DNA of 64,000 nt from Cheilinus undulatus (Eukaryota > Chordata > Actinopteri > Labriformes > Labridae): contig NC_054878.1 in assembly GCF_018320785.1 (NCBI RefSeq), forward strand, positions 45,503,429 through 45,567,428, written 5' to 3'. The stretch's first letter is position 1. Every line of letters starts with the position of its first letter. This document shows, piece after piece, positions 10,967 to 22,800 of this stretch. Under the pieces are notes generated by a model. The model searched no databases. It was not told the DNA's origin and saw nothing but the letters and a program-made list of their open reading frames with translations. The position numbers and the translations under genes were made by a program.

Positions 10967-13910
10967 CAGTGCCTAACAAATTTATTAGACCACCACCCAA
11001 AGTAAGGTTTATGCCACAGCTGTCCTAAATTAACAGCATTGGTAATTACCAAAATCATTTTTTATGTTTCTGCAATGGTTAATACACCAATATGTAGAAG
11101 CACTTTAACTGAAATGGTATTTTGAATATTAGAATATAATTATTATTGTTATCCATGGATTTTCAAATGTACTGATTTACAAAAAAACTGAAAAAATAGT
11201 AAAACACATTAATATTTCTTGATTAATATGTCAAATTATAGTTTACTTGCATTCCTGAACAGAAAAATGAGTTTTAGTGGTTGAATGTTATGCTTGATTC
11301 ATTTCTGACTTCTCAGAGAGGCCCAGTGAGCCGGCTCAAATTGGGTGAATTCATTTTGAAATTCCTCATTCCTCTTCAAAATTGTAAAACGTGGAGAGCC
11401 CACTGAAAATGAAAGAGTCTGCATTAACCCTCGGTCCCTTGTAATTTTTGTCTACATTTGTCCTTGTTTGTCCTGAAAACAGACATGCAGAAAGGTGCTA
11501 ATAAAATAATCTTTTTTCAACATTTTTTTTTTACTTTAACTGCCTCAGATCTCTTCAACAGCTTCAAACCTGACCACTAAAAAAAAAACAAAAAAAAAAC
11601 CCTAAAAAATTCAATGTTACACCCTTTTTATGCCAGTTATTGTACACCACGTCACTGCTATTTTTTATGGTAAAAAAACACAAAAAAACCATAATTCCCA
11701 CATAAAATGATCTAGAAAAAAGTATTTTTTTCAATAAATAGAGTCTGGGCCATGCCAATGATGAGTAGTAAAACTGATTTTGATGCATTGAAATTTTTTT
11801 CTGTTGTCCCGAATGCCATATTTTAGCTACATCTGTCCTTGTTTGTCCGAAAACAGACATACAGAAAGGTGTTAATAAAATACTAATTTTTCAACTTTTT
11901 TTTAAACTTTCACTGCTTCAGATCTCTTCAACAACTTCAACCCAGACATCTGAAAAAAAAAACAAAATCCATTGTTACATGTTACATGTATGCTTATGAC
12001 TTGGATTCGTCCATGCTAAACAGATGAGTCCATCCGTGCGTAAAACACGCCAGTTTTACCCTCCTTTTCTCACGGCTCCTCCTCTACCAAATCTAATGCG
12101 AGTGAATGCATTTGTTCATGTTAGGTTTATTTCATGTACAAGCATAAAGAATCAGAGGACATATGTAGAATATGAACCACAAACGCACGCATTTCCATCT
12201 CTAACCAAAATGTGACCACAAATATGCCGATTACGCGCAGATATAAATGTACTGCATCTTTGAGATATGATATATTTTTACCTATTGATCGAAAGGACGC
12301 GTGCATCCTCATGCTTGTAAATCCACTTGCTATGAAGTGAGGGCAAAGTTCAAATTGTCCAAATGTCCAAATGTCCCTCTTTCTTAGTCCCAGGCTGAAT
12401 CCACAGGTAACATATCCTAATGTAAACACTTCACTTACGGCATGTCCACTTGTAAACATACACGCAGATTCGCACCCGATCACACACGTAGGAGTACACA
12501 AACTTTTCCTTACACATGTAGCCTACTCTCAGACATCCATATCTAGTGGCATGAATCGGTTCATTTAATTCTGATGATGTTTAGTGGGTGAAGTAGTGCT
12601 CCGAACATTTTGAGCACATGGAAGGAACACGTCTGCGCTGCTGAAAGGGTTAAAATGGTGCGCAGCACTATACACTGGATCACTGTTTAATGGTGAAATT
12701 TAGATCCCTGGTGATTGACTGACTGCAAAAAATGGGTGCTATAAGTTGTTTTGGTGCCCTAGACACACAGTCAAAAAACGTGTTTTGAATGGAAGTCTAT
12801 GTGTCTGATTTCAGACAAACAAGCCTGGATGTAGCTATTTCGCGTCATGGGCGTTCTATGGGTGACACGGTTTTCATTTTTAAAATGTTTTTTAATATGA
12901 AGAAAAATAATAACTTTGGCCAAATTTGATGCCTCAATCTATAAAAAAGTGACTATTAACTCAAAAAAACAAAAACAAAAAAAAAACAAAAACGATGATA
13001 AAAATGATGAATGTCCTCAAAACGGACATAGAAGGGACCAAGGGTTAAAGCACTTCATGATGCTGGATGGTCTCTGAGACAAACAGGGAAAGACATAAAG
13101 TGTTGTCACAGTGTGGTCAAGTATGCTTTGGAGTCAACTGCTGAGACTGGTAATTACAAAATGCGCCAAGGAAGAGGCAGGAAACCAAAGTTAACTGAAG
13201 CAGATGTCAGACAGCTCAAGATCTGAAGTACTGGAGACAGAAGGAAGACCACTAGTGATCTTCAGGCAGAAATGAATGCTTCTCCACTAAGTCTCCAGAA
13301 TGACCATAAGCAATTGAGTGATGGAACAAGGCTTAAAGGGAAGAATAGCTGCTAAGAAGCCATTATTGAGGCCTACAAACATCCAGAAACGCCTCAGATT
13401 TGCCAGGGAGCACAAACACTGGACTGTTGATGACTGGAAGAAGATACTGTGGACGGACCAGTCCAAGTTTGAACTCTTGGGTCAGCATGGTCATATTTAT
13501 GTCCGCAGAAAAGCTGGAGAAGGTTATGATGCCAGATGCATTGCACCCACAGTGAAACACAGTGGAGATTTCATTATGGTATGGGGTTCCATTTGTGGAA
13601 ACGGCAAATGACTGAAAATGGACAGTGTCATGAACAAGAACATCTACCATAACATCTTAGTGCATCATGGAATCCCTTCTGGACCGAATCTGATTGGTCG
13701 TGGGTTCATATACCAACAAGACAATGACCCCAAGCATACTTCAAAGCTGTGTAGAGACTATTTGACCAAGGTAAAAGGAATCTGGAGTACTGGAACTGAT
13801 GGACTGGCCAAGTCAAAGTCCGGATTTGAATCCTATTGAAGAAATTTGGGATTTAGTAGATTCAACAAGTGTTGGCAGCCAAAAAATCCTGGGAGAGGAT
13901 CCCTAAAAAC
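10967..13910 (+). pseudogene. Tc1-like transposon with broken transposase
   Basis: It begins after a TA with CAGTGCCTAACAAATTTATTAGACCACC, a Tc1-type end written here in part only: CAGTGCCTAACAAATTT. The plus strand codes an HTH part (ALHDAGWSLRQTGKDIK, split by the piggyBac insert), RLRFAREHKHWTVDDWKK, WTDQSKFELLG and FIYQQDNDPKHTS. Stops and frameshifts (for example at 13612 and 13838) kill it. The right inverted end was not found and is probably deleted. Confidence 0.8.
11428..13044. mobile_element. piggyBac-like nonautonomous element
   Basis: TTAA duplications at 11424-11427 and 13045-13048 flank the inverted ends CCCTCGGTCCCTT and AAGGGACCAAGGG. TTAA plus CCC/GGG ends are diagnostic of piggyBac. 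Removing it rejoins the Tc1 transposase frame. It contains a direct repeat (11450-11580 and 11820-11955). Confidence 0.85.
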
Positions 13911-14534
13911 CCAAATATGGCATAATCTAATGTAATTATTTAACTTTCTTTCCTTGTAACTTTAAGAAATGTAAATTGTCATCAGAACTTCATTGCACTT
14001 TGTAAAATATATTTTCTTTAGAGAACCTGTTCATAACAACTTTTAACAAAGAAGTAGTTCATTTAAGGGACCAGGCTTCTTTTCTCATTTGTTGAGTTCT
14101 ACTAGTTCTACTTCTCTTGAAAAAGCCAAAGTAACTGATTTAAAAAATGCAATATTTCTTATTAGAGTACTCAATTAATCATCAGAAGAATTGATAGAGT
14201 ACTCGACTACAAAAAGAATCTATTACTGCAGCACTACAGTCATGCATAAGCTTTCTTTATGCTAATTAGGAAAAATAACAGACTCAGGCTTTCTCATGGT
14301 ATTCATCAAGTTAAGATCAATTCAGCAGTTTAAGAACACATACATCTGACAGAGGTTTCTCAGAGAAATATGCTAAAGAACAAACCTGATGGAAAAAAAA
14401 CAGAGGAAGTTGGTGAGTGAAGCTGGTTGAAGTAGAAATGAAAATTATTGGTAGCCAGTAGAAGAAATCTTAACGATTAAAGCGTTGAGTTATTTTTCTG
14501 ATAACATGAAGTATTTAAATGCTGTTAATTCATA

Positions 14535-17500
14535 TCAGTCGTCACTGATGGACTGATTTGCACGAAACTTGATGCAGTCTCTTCCAAAGTTGATCAAGTT
14601 TCCCAGCACGCTCAGGATCAGACAGTCAATGTCATCATTGAGGTCAATTTCCTCAGAGTAGTTCTTCACTGGGAAGATGTAGTTCTTCGGGATTCCTGTG
14701 TTTGCACTGAACTCCTCAATCTGTTAAAGAATAAGAACAATTTTACAAAACATCAAGATTCAGGAAAATCTTTGTACCTTGTTCTACTATCCCACGTCAG
14801 ACTGGGAATGGGTATCAAGAGACTAGCTTGATATTAGCTTGATGCTAACACATGACAGAAATTGCCAGTAACAGCAGAAAAGAAGAAGCCTTTCATCACA
14901 GTAACCTTAACTAAAGAGACCAGATCTTTTCTTGATAATACTAAATATAATTGTTCATTTATCTAACAATGCTAAATTAAATGGATCCTGAAATGCCAAG
15001 CTGCCAGCATCTCTACAGTCTGTGACGCTACAGCTGTGTCCCCTGACTCTACTGCTCTTTCTTGTTTGTTATTATATACAAGGCACTTGAACTTAAGGTG
15101 GACACTCACTGTCCTCCCAGGTGGAGTATTCCACCTTTTCTGGTGGAGAAAGAACGAGCTGACCTGTATTCCAACCACTTTGCACCTGCCTTCAAACCAC
15201 CCTAGGGCCAGCTCAAGGTTCAAGGCTTCAGAGGCCAACAGAACCACATCATCTGCAAAAAGCACAGGTTATGCTTTGATGTCCCCAAGCCTAAAACCCT
15301 CCTTCCCCCAGCTGGCCTCTGGATCCTGTCCATGACAGTCCCAAATAGAATCAGAGACAAGGGACAGCCTTGGCAGAACAAATGAATATGACTTTGTACA
15401 GAGTATTAGAGCACTGCTCTCACTTTGGTCATACACTTTAGTGATTTTGAGTTTTGGATATCCTCAGGCTATCGTTATATTGGCTTGCATTCTAATCCAC
15501 AGAGCAACAAAATCAGCTGATAAAGCCAATAGAATGATAAAGATGCATTTTGTGTGGCCCCTTGACTACCAGACCCCTGTGCCTTGGGATCCTGATCATG
15601 AAAATCTGAAACAGAAATGACAACCAGGGACAACCCTCATTAACGCCAAAACCCACTGGAAATGGATGCTGGGGATATAAACCCCTTTGATTGGGTATCT
15701 ATTGACTGGACTTTTAACAAAGCACTCCCTTTATGATTGGGTGAAAATAATTTCTATCACTTTTGAAACATACCTTCTCCTTCAGGGCTTTGTCTTTGTA
15801 GACACACTTTAAATCTTTATTGATTTCAGGACAGGCTTGATCAATCTTGGTTAGAACAACAACTTGAGGAATCTCTGACAGGAAAAAGACAGAAAACTAC
15901 TGAGTCACACTTTAAAAGTACAAGAACAGTAGAACCAAGGCTGTCAATCCTATTAACTACTGATATTTAAGGCTTTCTCCTGAACAATCTTAATTATAAT
16001 TGCATATTGTCACCTTCCTGAAATAATGGCGCAGGTCATTTTTTTGTCTTCTTATGTCTTGGATATGGAAGGGTGCAAAACAGTGGGATGGTACAGGGCT
16101 TTTTTTTGGGACCCTTTCCAACTTTTGCTATATATTGACACGCACAAAAGTGTGTGCCGTGCCGTTTTGAACTGAACTGGAAACAATTTATGTGTTGTGG
16201 AGCATCCAGCTGCTGCCCCGCTAAGCTAGCTTAATTCGGGTATGCATTGTGATCAAAATGTGACAGCCCCAAGGAAAATACTGAAAATTAATGACATTTC
16301 TATTCTTACCCAGCTCACTCGCTGCTGCTCTGATGTCCTTGATCTTCTGCCGAATCTCTGGTACCATCCTGGATACACTGCCAGCATCAAACACACAAAC
16401 CAGAACGTGCACTTTGTCATTATCGATTGGATTTTGAATGTAGAATGGATCACCAGCTTCCATCTCAGCATCAGGCTTGAACTGGAAAACACATTTTAAA
16501 TTCAGTTAAAGGACATGTATAAGATGGATAATATAAATGTTCATCAATACAACAAGAAGCTTTGTTTGAAAGATAAAAACAGAGAAGGTTCCAGATACTC
16601 TACCCTGTAACCATCCTTCACATGTCCCTTCAAAACCTTTTTGACATCGTCCACAAGGACTCCATGGTTTGACTGCAGGCCCATGATGTCATTGAAGACA
16701 AACGGGTAAAAAGACTCATCTTGTTTTTCAATCCTGTAGGTTCTGTACTGTAAAGGACAAATGGAAACAGTACAGTTGATGTCAGTTAGTGGTGTAAAGG
16801 TAAACTGATCTTCCTTGTTTCAGTATCACAGACATTTAGGGTTGTTTCCAGGATGGTTGAGTCTCACCTCCTTTAAGCACATAATTAAAAATTAAAACAT
16901 TTTAATAGCAATGGTGTCAGGGAGTCCCTAAAAGTTTTGTACCACTCTGCCAGCAGTCCATCTCCTCAAGGTGCTTTGCTTGTTTTCAGTTTTGAAATGG
17001 CCTGATCAACCTCTGCTTTTGTTATGTCTGTGGTTATCTGCTTGTTTTGTTCTAAATCAATAGATGGTGGGTCGAGAGAGTCTAGGAAATATTTTCCTGT
17101 AGAGGGTTCTGCTAACTTGGGTTGACTTTATAATTTCTCGTCGTATATTTCAAATGACTTATGTATTTCTTCTGGCCTAAGACACATCTGGCTGGTGAAG
17201 GGGTCTTTCATTTTGGAAATGGATCTCTCAGACTTGTTTTCTTAAGCTACTATCACGCTGCCTCTCTTTTCTGTGTCTGTTACGCCTTCGTTGTGCAACG
17301 CCGTTCTGTATGAAAGCAACCGTTCCGCAATGGGGGGTCGATCTCGCCCCACCTCTGATCTGGATCGAGAGATAGTATCAGAGCCGTAACAGACTTTTCC
17401 GCAATGACGCTGAAAGAATGTCACGGCATTCCGCAACGGCGAGTGTACGCTGCTGTCTCCGTAAATGGGAGATTTAAAAACCAACGCGGTTTAATTGAGC

Positions 17501-20500
17501 GGCATTTCATCAGAGAAAACAACAGCGGGATAAAACAAAGGATAATGTGGATTAACTGGAGAGACTGCAAGGATAGAGAGCTGATCACACTCTGTACAGG
17601 AGAGGAGAGAGCAGACACATCTCTGCTCACAGCATCAACTGAAAAGTGTGTTCAAGTGAGCTCAGTACTCTGAAGTTTCCGACCTCTGACGTAAATAGTG
17701 CGCTGTGACACTGCTTAAAGTCGGACCTCCAACTCAGAAACATGGAGGAAAAAAAGTCTATTGGATATAATCGATCAAAATGAATGTTTATGTTAATTTA
17801 TTTAGAAAATACTAAGTTTTGAACCGAGAAATGCAGAGTTTTGAGTTTCATTGAAAGCAGCAGCTCGAGCAGCAGCTGCCATCTGATTACGGGACGCCGG
17901 GGTGTGTGTGTAATCTCATGCGTGCACGGCTCTGTTACACCTTTGTGTGAATTGCTGGTTGCGGAACAGAGACGGTTATTCCTTTTCACCTTTATTGCAG
18001 AATCTCTGTGTAAAAACGGCTTTAGTCTCCCAGCCAATATTTTTTTTTTCTCGAGGTCCATTTTCATAATAAGTTTAATATACTTCAGTTTGAGTTCTAC
18101 CTTATCATTAAGTTTCTATTTAATTCTCATTTTACGACAGATATGTGTTCTAGTAAGGATGGGTCATTAGAATATATGCTTCTGTTCCAGTGTGTCTAGT
18201 TCATTTTCCAGGTCGTTGAGTTGTTTAAGTTTTTCTTTTTTCTTTTGTGATGCCCACATTATAATTTTTCATTGTAATACTGCTTTGGCAGTGTCCCTTA
18301 AAGTACTTGGTCACACCTCTGTGTCACTGTTAAATTCTGTATAGTCCCTAGTGTCTTTTAAAATGAAATTCTCAAATTGAATCATCTGTAAATAAAAAAA
18401 ATTCACATCCCTAAAGTTGATGCATTGATTGTTGATTGATTGCATAAATACTAGTGAATCTCAAAAAAATAGAATGTCATGAAAAGCTCAATGTTTTTTG
18501 TCACTGGTTTCTGAAAGTGAAACCCATATATTATCTAGACTCATTACACATCTGCATTGTTGGGTCTGGTGTCTCTCATCTTCTTCTTGACAATCCCCCA
18601 TAGATTCTCTATGGGGTTCAGGTCAGGCCAGTTTGCTGGCCAGTCAAGCACAGTAACACCATGGTCACTGAACCAGCTTTTGGTACCTTTGGCAGTGTGG
18701 GCAGGTGCCAAGTCCTGCTGGAAAATGAATTCAGCATCTCCATAAAGCTTATCAGCAGAAGGAAGCATGAAGTGCTCTAAAATGTCCTGGTAGATGGCTG
18801 CGTTGACTGTGGACTTCAGAAAACACAGTGGACCAACACCAGCAGATGCCATGGCAGCCCAAATCATCACTGACTGTGGAAACTTCACACTGGACTTCAA
18901 GCAATGTGGATTCTGTGCCTCTCCACTCTTCATCCAGACTCTGGGACCTGGATTTCCAAATGAAAGCAAAATTTACTTTCATCTAAAAAGAGGACTTTGG
19001 ACCACTGAGCAACAGTCCAGTTCTTTTTCTCCACAGCCCAGGTAAGACGCTTCTGATGTTGTCTCTGGTTCAGGAGTGGCTTGACACGAGGAATGCCATA
19101 TTTGTAGCCCACGTCTATTGGTGTGTGCCTCAGTCCAGCCTCAGTCCACTCCTGTGAGGCTGCGGTTCTCCCTTATGCTGGTGCACCTTTTCCTACCACA
19201 CTTTTTCCTTCAACTCAACTTTCTATGAATCTGCTTGGATACAGCACTCTGAACAAGCAGCTTCTTTAGCAATGACCTTTTGTGGCTTACCCTCCTCATG
19301 GAGGGTGTCAATGACTGTCTTCTGGGCATCTGTCGCAGTCTTCCCCATGATTGTGTAGCCTACTGACCCATTCTAGGGGGCCATCTAAAGACTCAGGAAA
19401 CCTTTGCAGGTGTTTGGAGTTCATTAGCCTTAGGGTGTGACACCATGACTTTCCCATATTGACCTTTTTCACAATATTCAAATTTTTTGAGACACTGAAT
19501 TTTGGGTTTTCATATCGGTAAGCCATAGTCATCAAAACTTCAAGAAATAAAGGCTTGAAATAATTCACTCTATGTGTAATGAGTCTATATATTATAGGTT
19601 TCACTTTCTGAAATGAGTAACAAAAAATTTTGAACTTTTTCATGATATTCTAATTTTTTGAGATGCACTAGTACTTGATACAGAACTTATACAGTTTTGC
19701 AGAGAGTGATGTTACTATATACTTTTATCAATACAATCAAAAACTTCATGATACCAAAAACAAAGGGGGAGGTCAGACTTGTATTATGTATGGTAAAAAG
19801 AGTCATAACCGGAAAAAACTAAGGCACACTCTGTTGAAAAAGTTAAAAAGCCTTTAATAACTGGGCTAAAGCGCCTACGTGTTTCAACTCACAAAGTCTT
19901 CATCAGGGCATTTAAAAACAAGTGACTCTCCACAGATTTTCAAGGCTGTGGCAGCTGCCTTGCAATCAGTCAACTGCTTCTCAGGTGCAGTGAAAAAAGT
20001 GGGTGTGTACTCTTAATTTGTGCACTCCAAGCAAACTCAGAGCAAGAACAACAGCCATACAATCAGCAGTTACAAAAAACAGACATCAAAAACAACAAAC
20101 ATGATCATAAAGGAAAAGCAAAAAGTCAAAAACATGACAAAGAACATACAAGATAATGATCCACAATCAAAAACGTTTTTACCTTTTTGGTGAAAGTTGT
20201 ACCAGTGGTGTTGTCTGTCAAGGCCTGTGCGTACATTCGACCACGTAAGACACTTTGGACAGTGTTGGTGAAACTCGATTTTCCTGCTCCAGACGGCCCA
20301 TAAAGAAGAATCCTGATGATCTGGCCTTCATTAAGGGGTCTATAATCCTTCACAGACTGCAGGACACCGGCTTTGTCTCTGTTGCGGGCAGGAAACAGAG
20401 CAAAAATTGAACCCTGAAGGGATTCAAAATGGAACATTTTGGGGAAAAATTTTAATGTTGATACACTTACCCCCACTTTATTTCCCTCCATGGTCTGTCA

Positions 20501-20627
20501 AGAACTGACAAAAAAGTCCAGATAAGACAGAAAATGATCACATTGACTCATTAAGTTATAATTTCCCATAACAATGAAGGGTAAGTTTTAAAAAAATCTT
20601 ACAGGGTGTGGATGCTGTTCCTCCCAT
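14535..20627 (-). CDS. ifi44l: IFI44-like GTPase gene, copy B (complete)
   Basis: Complete interferon-induced protein 44-like GTPase of 285 residues. Coding exons on the minus strand are 20603-20627, 20471-20504, 20183-20378, 16604-16747, 16310-16481, 15774-15874 and 14535-14720; all join in frame and end in TGA. Landmarks are the MGG start, PWREI at 13-17, P-loop GPSGAGKS at 47-54, DIMG at 105-108, and TKID (G4-like) at 199-202. The C-terminal domain has FPVKNY and ends QSISDD. This is the IFI44/IFI44L family, whose members are interferon-induced and implicated in antiviral responses; the exact biochemical role is not settled. Intron 3 carries an L1 fragment, a Tc1 element and a 418-bp insert; intron 6 carries a LINE fossil shared with copy C. 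Confidence 0.92.
14985..15750 (-). pseudogene. LINE reverse-transcriptase fossil in intron 6 of copy B
   Basis: The minus strand codes [18 protein letters not shown] and the catalytic [12 protein letters not shown] motif of a non-LTR reverse transcriptase, with stops. The same fossil occurs in intron 6 of copy C (24605-25240). Confidence 0.75.
16905..17240 (-). pseudogene. L1-type LINE fragment, part 1
   Basis: The minus strand codes [19 protein letters not shown], a stop, then [11 protein letters not shown], the linker before reverse transcriptase in L1/Tx1 elements. It is split from a second L1 piece near 18040-18395 by unclassified DNA. Confidence 0.65.
17243..18040. mobile_element. Unclassified insert within the L1 fragment
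   Basis: This GC-richer segment separates the two L1 pieces. Its right end reads ACTAAAGCCG on the minus strand, like some fish MITEs. Matching inverted ends and a target duplication were not established. Confidence 0.4.
18040..18395 (-). pseudogene. L1-type LINE fragment, part 2
   Basis: Continuation of the L1-like sequence on the minus strand ([19 protein letters not shown] region). It is degenerate; the assignment rests mainly on its position next to part 1. Confidence 0.4.
18451..19671 (-). mobile_element. Tc1-like transposon, copy 1, broken transposase
   Basis: A 1221-bp element flanked by TA, with inverted ends of about 95 bases (CTAGTGAATCTC and GAGATGCACTAG). The minus strand codes the catalytic half ([48 protein letters not shown]) as one 141-residue frame. 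The N-terminal half has several frameshifts. The same site in copy C is empty. Confidence 0.88.
19745..20162. mobile_element. 418-bp insert with 12-bp target duplication
   Basis: The 12-base direct repeat ACAATCAAAAAC flanks it at 19733-19744 and 20163-20174. Copy C has a single ACAATCAAAAAC at 37416-37427, that is, an empty site. The length of the duplication suggests a retroposed sequence. The family was not recognised. Confidence 0.65.
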
Positions 20628-20790
20628 GTCTGTGAAGAAAACATTCCCAGTAAAGCTCTTAAATCACCTTTTTACATGGAGAAATTAAAAACATATGAGG
20701 ATGAATACAAGAGAAACTCCTTACCCGAGTTGTTGTTCTGGAGAATTGAGTCTCAGAGTTAACGGACCACGCTACGTAAGCAGAGAATAC

Positions 20791-20810
20791 TTCACTTTTA
20801 CTTTCGTTTT
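20791..20810 (-). promoter_or_regulatory. ISRE-like element, copy B promoter
   Basis: The minus strand reads AAAACGAAAGTAAAAGTGAA. One GAAA of the repeat is changed to AAAA compared with copy A, so this may be a weaker IRF site. It lies at the same position relative to the first exon as in the other copies. Confidence 0.72.
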
Positions 20811-20829
20811 GGTCTGGGTTTTTTTATTT

Positions 20830-22020
20830 TAGGGGATGTTTTGAGAGCACAGGGAGTAACTAAGGCCACCTTCTCTTTCTCTTCTTCTAAAAAAGGCTCA
20901 ATAAAACATACTATCACCAAAATGCTCAAAGCAGACAGATCCCTGAAATCCACTAATGGTAACTTTTATTTACTAAAAGATTTACTTAAAGAAGGCTTAT
21001 AGTTTGGAAACAGGCCTTCATTTCTAATTCTCTGTATCTCTTAATCATTATTACATGTTAGTACAAAGCAGAGAAGGTTCTGGTAGCCTTATGTTTATGT
21101 TCACATCTCATCTACAGAGGCTGTGGTCATCTTAAGGTGGCAAATGTCTCACCTACAGTACTGATAAAAATATACCCTGTTCCTGATTTCTTATTTCTTT
21201 GCATGTTTGATCAGCATCTCAAATCATCAAATGCATTTTAATATTAGACAAAGGTAACCTGAATAAAATACAAAAAACAGTTTTTTAAGTTTTTTCCAAC
21301 AGTTTCTAAGTGATGAATTCATCTCATTACAAAAGAGAAAAACAAAGCCATCTGAACCCACTCATCCAAATGATTCTGTTGAACTACAATTCAAGAGCAA
21401 TGTCTGATTTTCATTAGTTCATTTTCTGTACGTTTTTATCTATTATTACCTTTGTAAGTTTTCAGTTATTTCAGTGACCATTGTGGGCTGGCAGAGTACC
21501 AACAATTTTGTCCACGTAGGGATGTGAAAAAGTAGTTCCCCCATAAAGCTGATAACTGGCAGTGAGTCTTTCATGTTGTCTTAAACTGTTTTCATATAAT
21601 TCTTTTAAAGGGAAACCCTGCAGCCCTGACTGAAGCACTACTAGTTCTTCTAGCTGCTCTTTGCCTCTCCTCCTCCAAATGTAGCTGTATTCAGTGTCAG
21701 ACCATGTCTACAGAAGAATCTGAATTTTGACTGGCCCAGTCATACCTCCTTTAGGAGGTGTTACTGGGTCAGCTAACTGTCACTGTAAAAAACACAGGCA
21801 ATGGGCTCCTGCTCCTGCTCCTGCTCTGTAAGCCTGTAACTCAACAGAAAGTAAAATGACACTGGCCCCAAAGTGCATTGGCCTACTGTGAAAGTGCTGA
21901 TCACATCTGTACCACTGAAAACACACCAGCCCTTTTCCTGTAGGGTGTGGGGTCTGTACTTTCATAGTCTGGGTCATTGAAAACCTTGAGGAGGTATATC
22001 ACCACCTAGTGGTCATTCCA
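20830..22020. other. Spacer between copies B and C
   Basis: Paralogous in part to the spacer upstream of copy A. No gene or RNA is recognised. Confidence 0.4.
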
Positions 22021-22069
22021 GAGATATTTTTATTCCTCTGTGCTGGTGGTAGCTGAGGCCAGAGACATT

Positions 22070-22330
22070 AAATCTTTGTGCAGAGGTTCATCTCCCTGTT
22101 TTTGAAAACAGTATCTTAAGAACACTTCGATGCATTTTCTTCAAACTTTGCACAAATGTTCATCCTGACTTGAGGATGATGTCTTTGGATTTGGAGGGTC
22201 ATTGGGTCTGAGGTTCATCCTTTGCTTCTGAATATGATACCTTTTCCTCTTTTTTGTCAGACTTTGTAAAAATATCCACTCTAACTCAAGGATGACCTGA
22301 CTAGATTTTAAATCAAGCTGATTATTTTGT
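22070..22330. repeat. Interspersed repeat (TTCTTCAAACTTTGCACAAA type)
   Basis: Wording such as TTCTTCAAACTTTGCACAAA and two echoes of AACTCAAGGATGA resembles a common fish repeat. Ends are unresolved. Confidence 0.35.
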
Positions 22331-22734
22331 CACAAATGTCAGATGTGGCTCCAGGATGGTTTATTAAATGTAAAAATGCAGGTTTTCAAATCAAAGATCT
22401 TTATTTAAACAAAAACTTGGAAAAAATATTAATCTGGAGTTGATTCAAAACTTATTTGTCATAAATTTGCTTCTTATTTTACAAAGAGCTGTTGCATTAG
22501 CCATAGGTGTTATCATCACCAGTAATGAATCTGAGGGCTGAGTGATAAATGCAGTCCAGAGGTATTTCTATAAACAACACCATAATCTAAAACAGATGAA
22601 AAGACAGCTTCAATGAAACATTTCCTACTGAGTATAGGATGTTAGTTATGTTCCTGTAAAGAGATCCATTTTTTTGTCTAAATTTAGTGATCAGAGAGTC
22701 AATTTAAATTTGAAAGTGAGTTTTTGATCTAACC

Positions 22735-22800
22735 TAGGGGTGTCCAAACTATTTTCCTCTGAGGGCCACATACAGAAAATTCTAGAGATGGTGGGTCCAC
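22735..22800. repeat. hAT-like MITE end
   Basis: GGGGTGTCCAAACTATTTTC followed by GAGGGCCACAT is typical of hAT MITE ends in fish. The partner end was not found. Confidence 0.4.

Larger units (their letters stand above)
10318..14236. mobile_element. hAT-like element hosting a Tc1 and a piggyBac-like element
   Basis: It starts TAGGGCTGAAACGATTC and ends with a GCAGCACTA remnant of the matching inverted end. The flanks are CAGTAATG and CAGTCATG, an 8-bp target duplication with one mismatch. The flanking spacer is paralogous to 23185-23305, where this element is absent. Confidence 0.75.

Noticed and set aside
17404..17673. An 89-residue plus-strand protein
   Set aside because: It is inside an insert between two L1 pieces, with no recognisable motif and frames open on both strands.
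18544..18969. A functional transposase gene
   Set aside because: Only the catalytic half is open. The N-terminal half of the same element is broken by several frameshifts. The same holds for 29087-29503.
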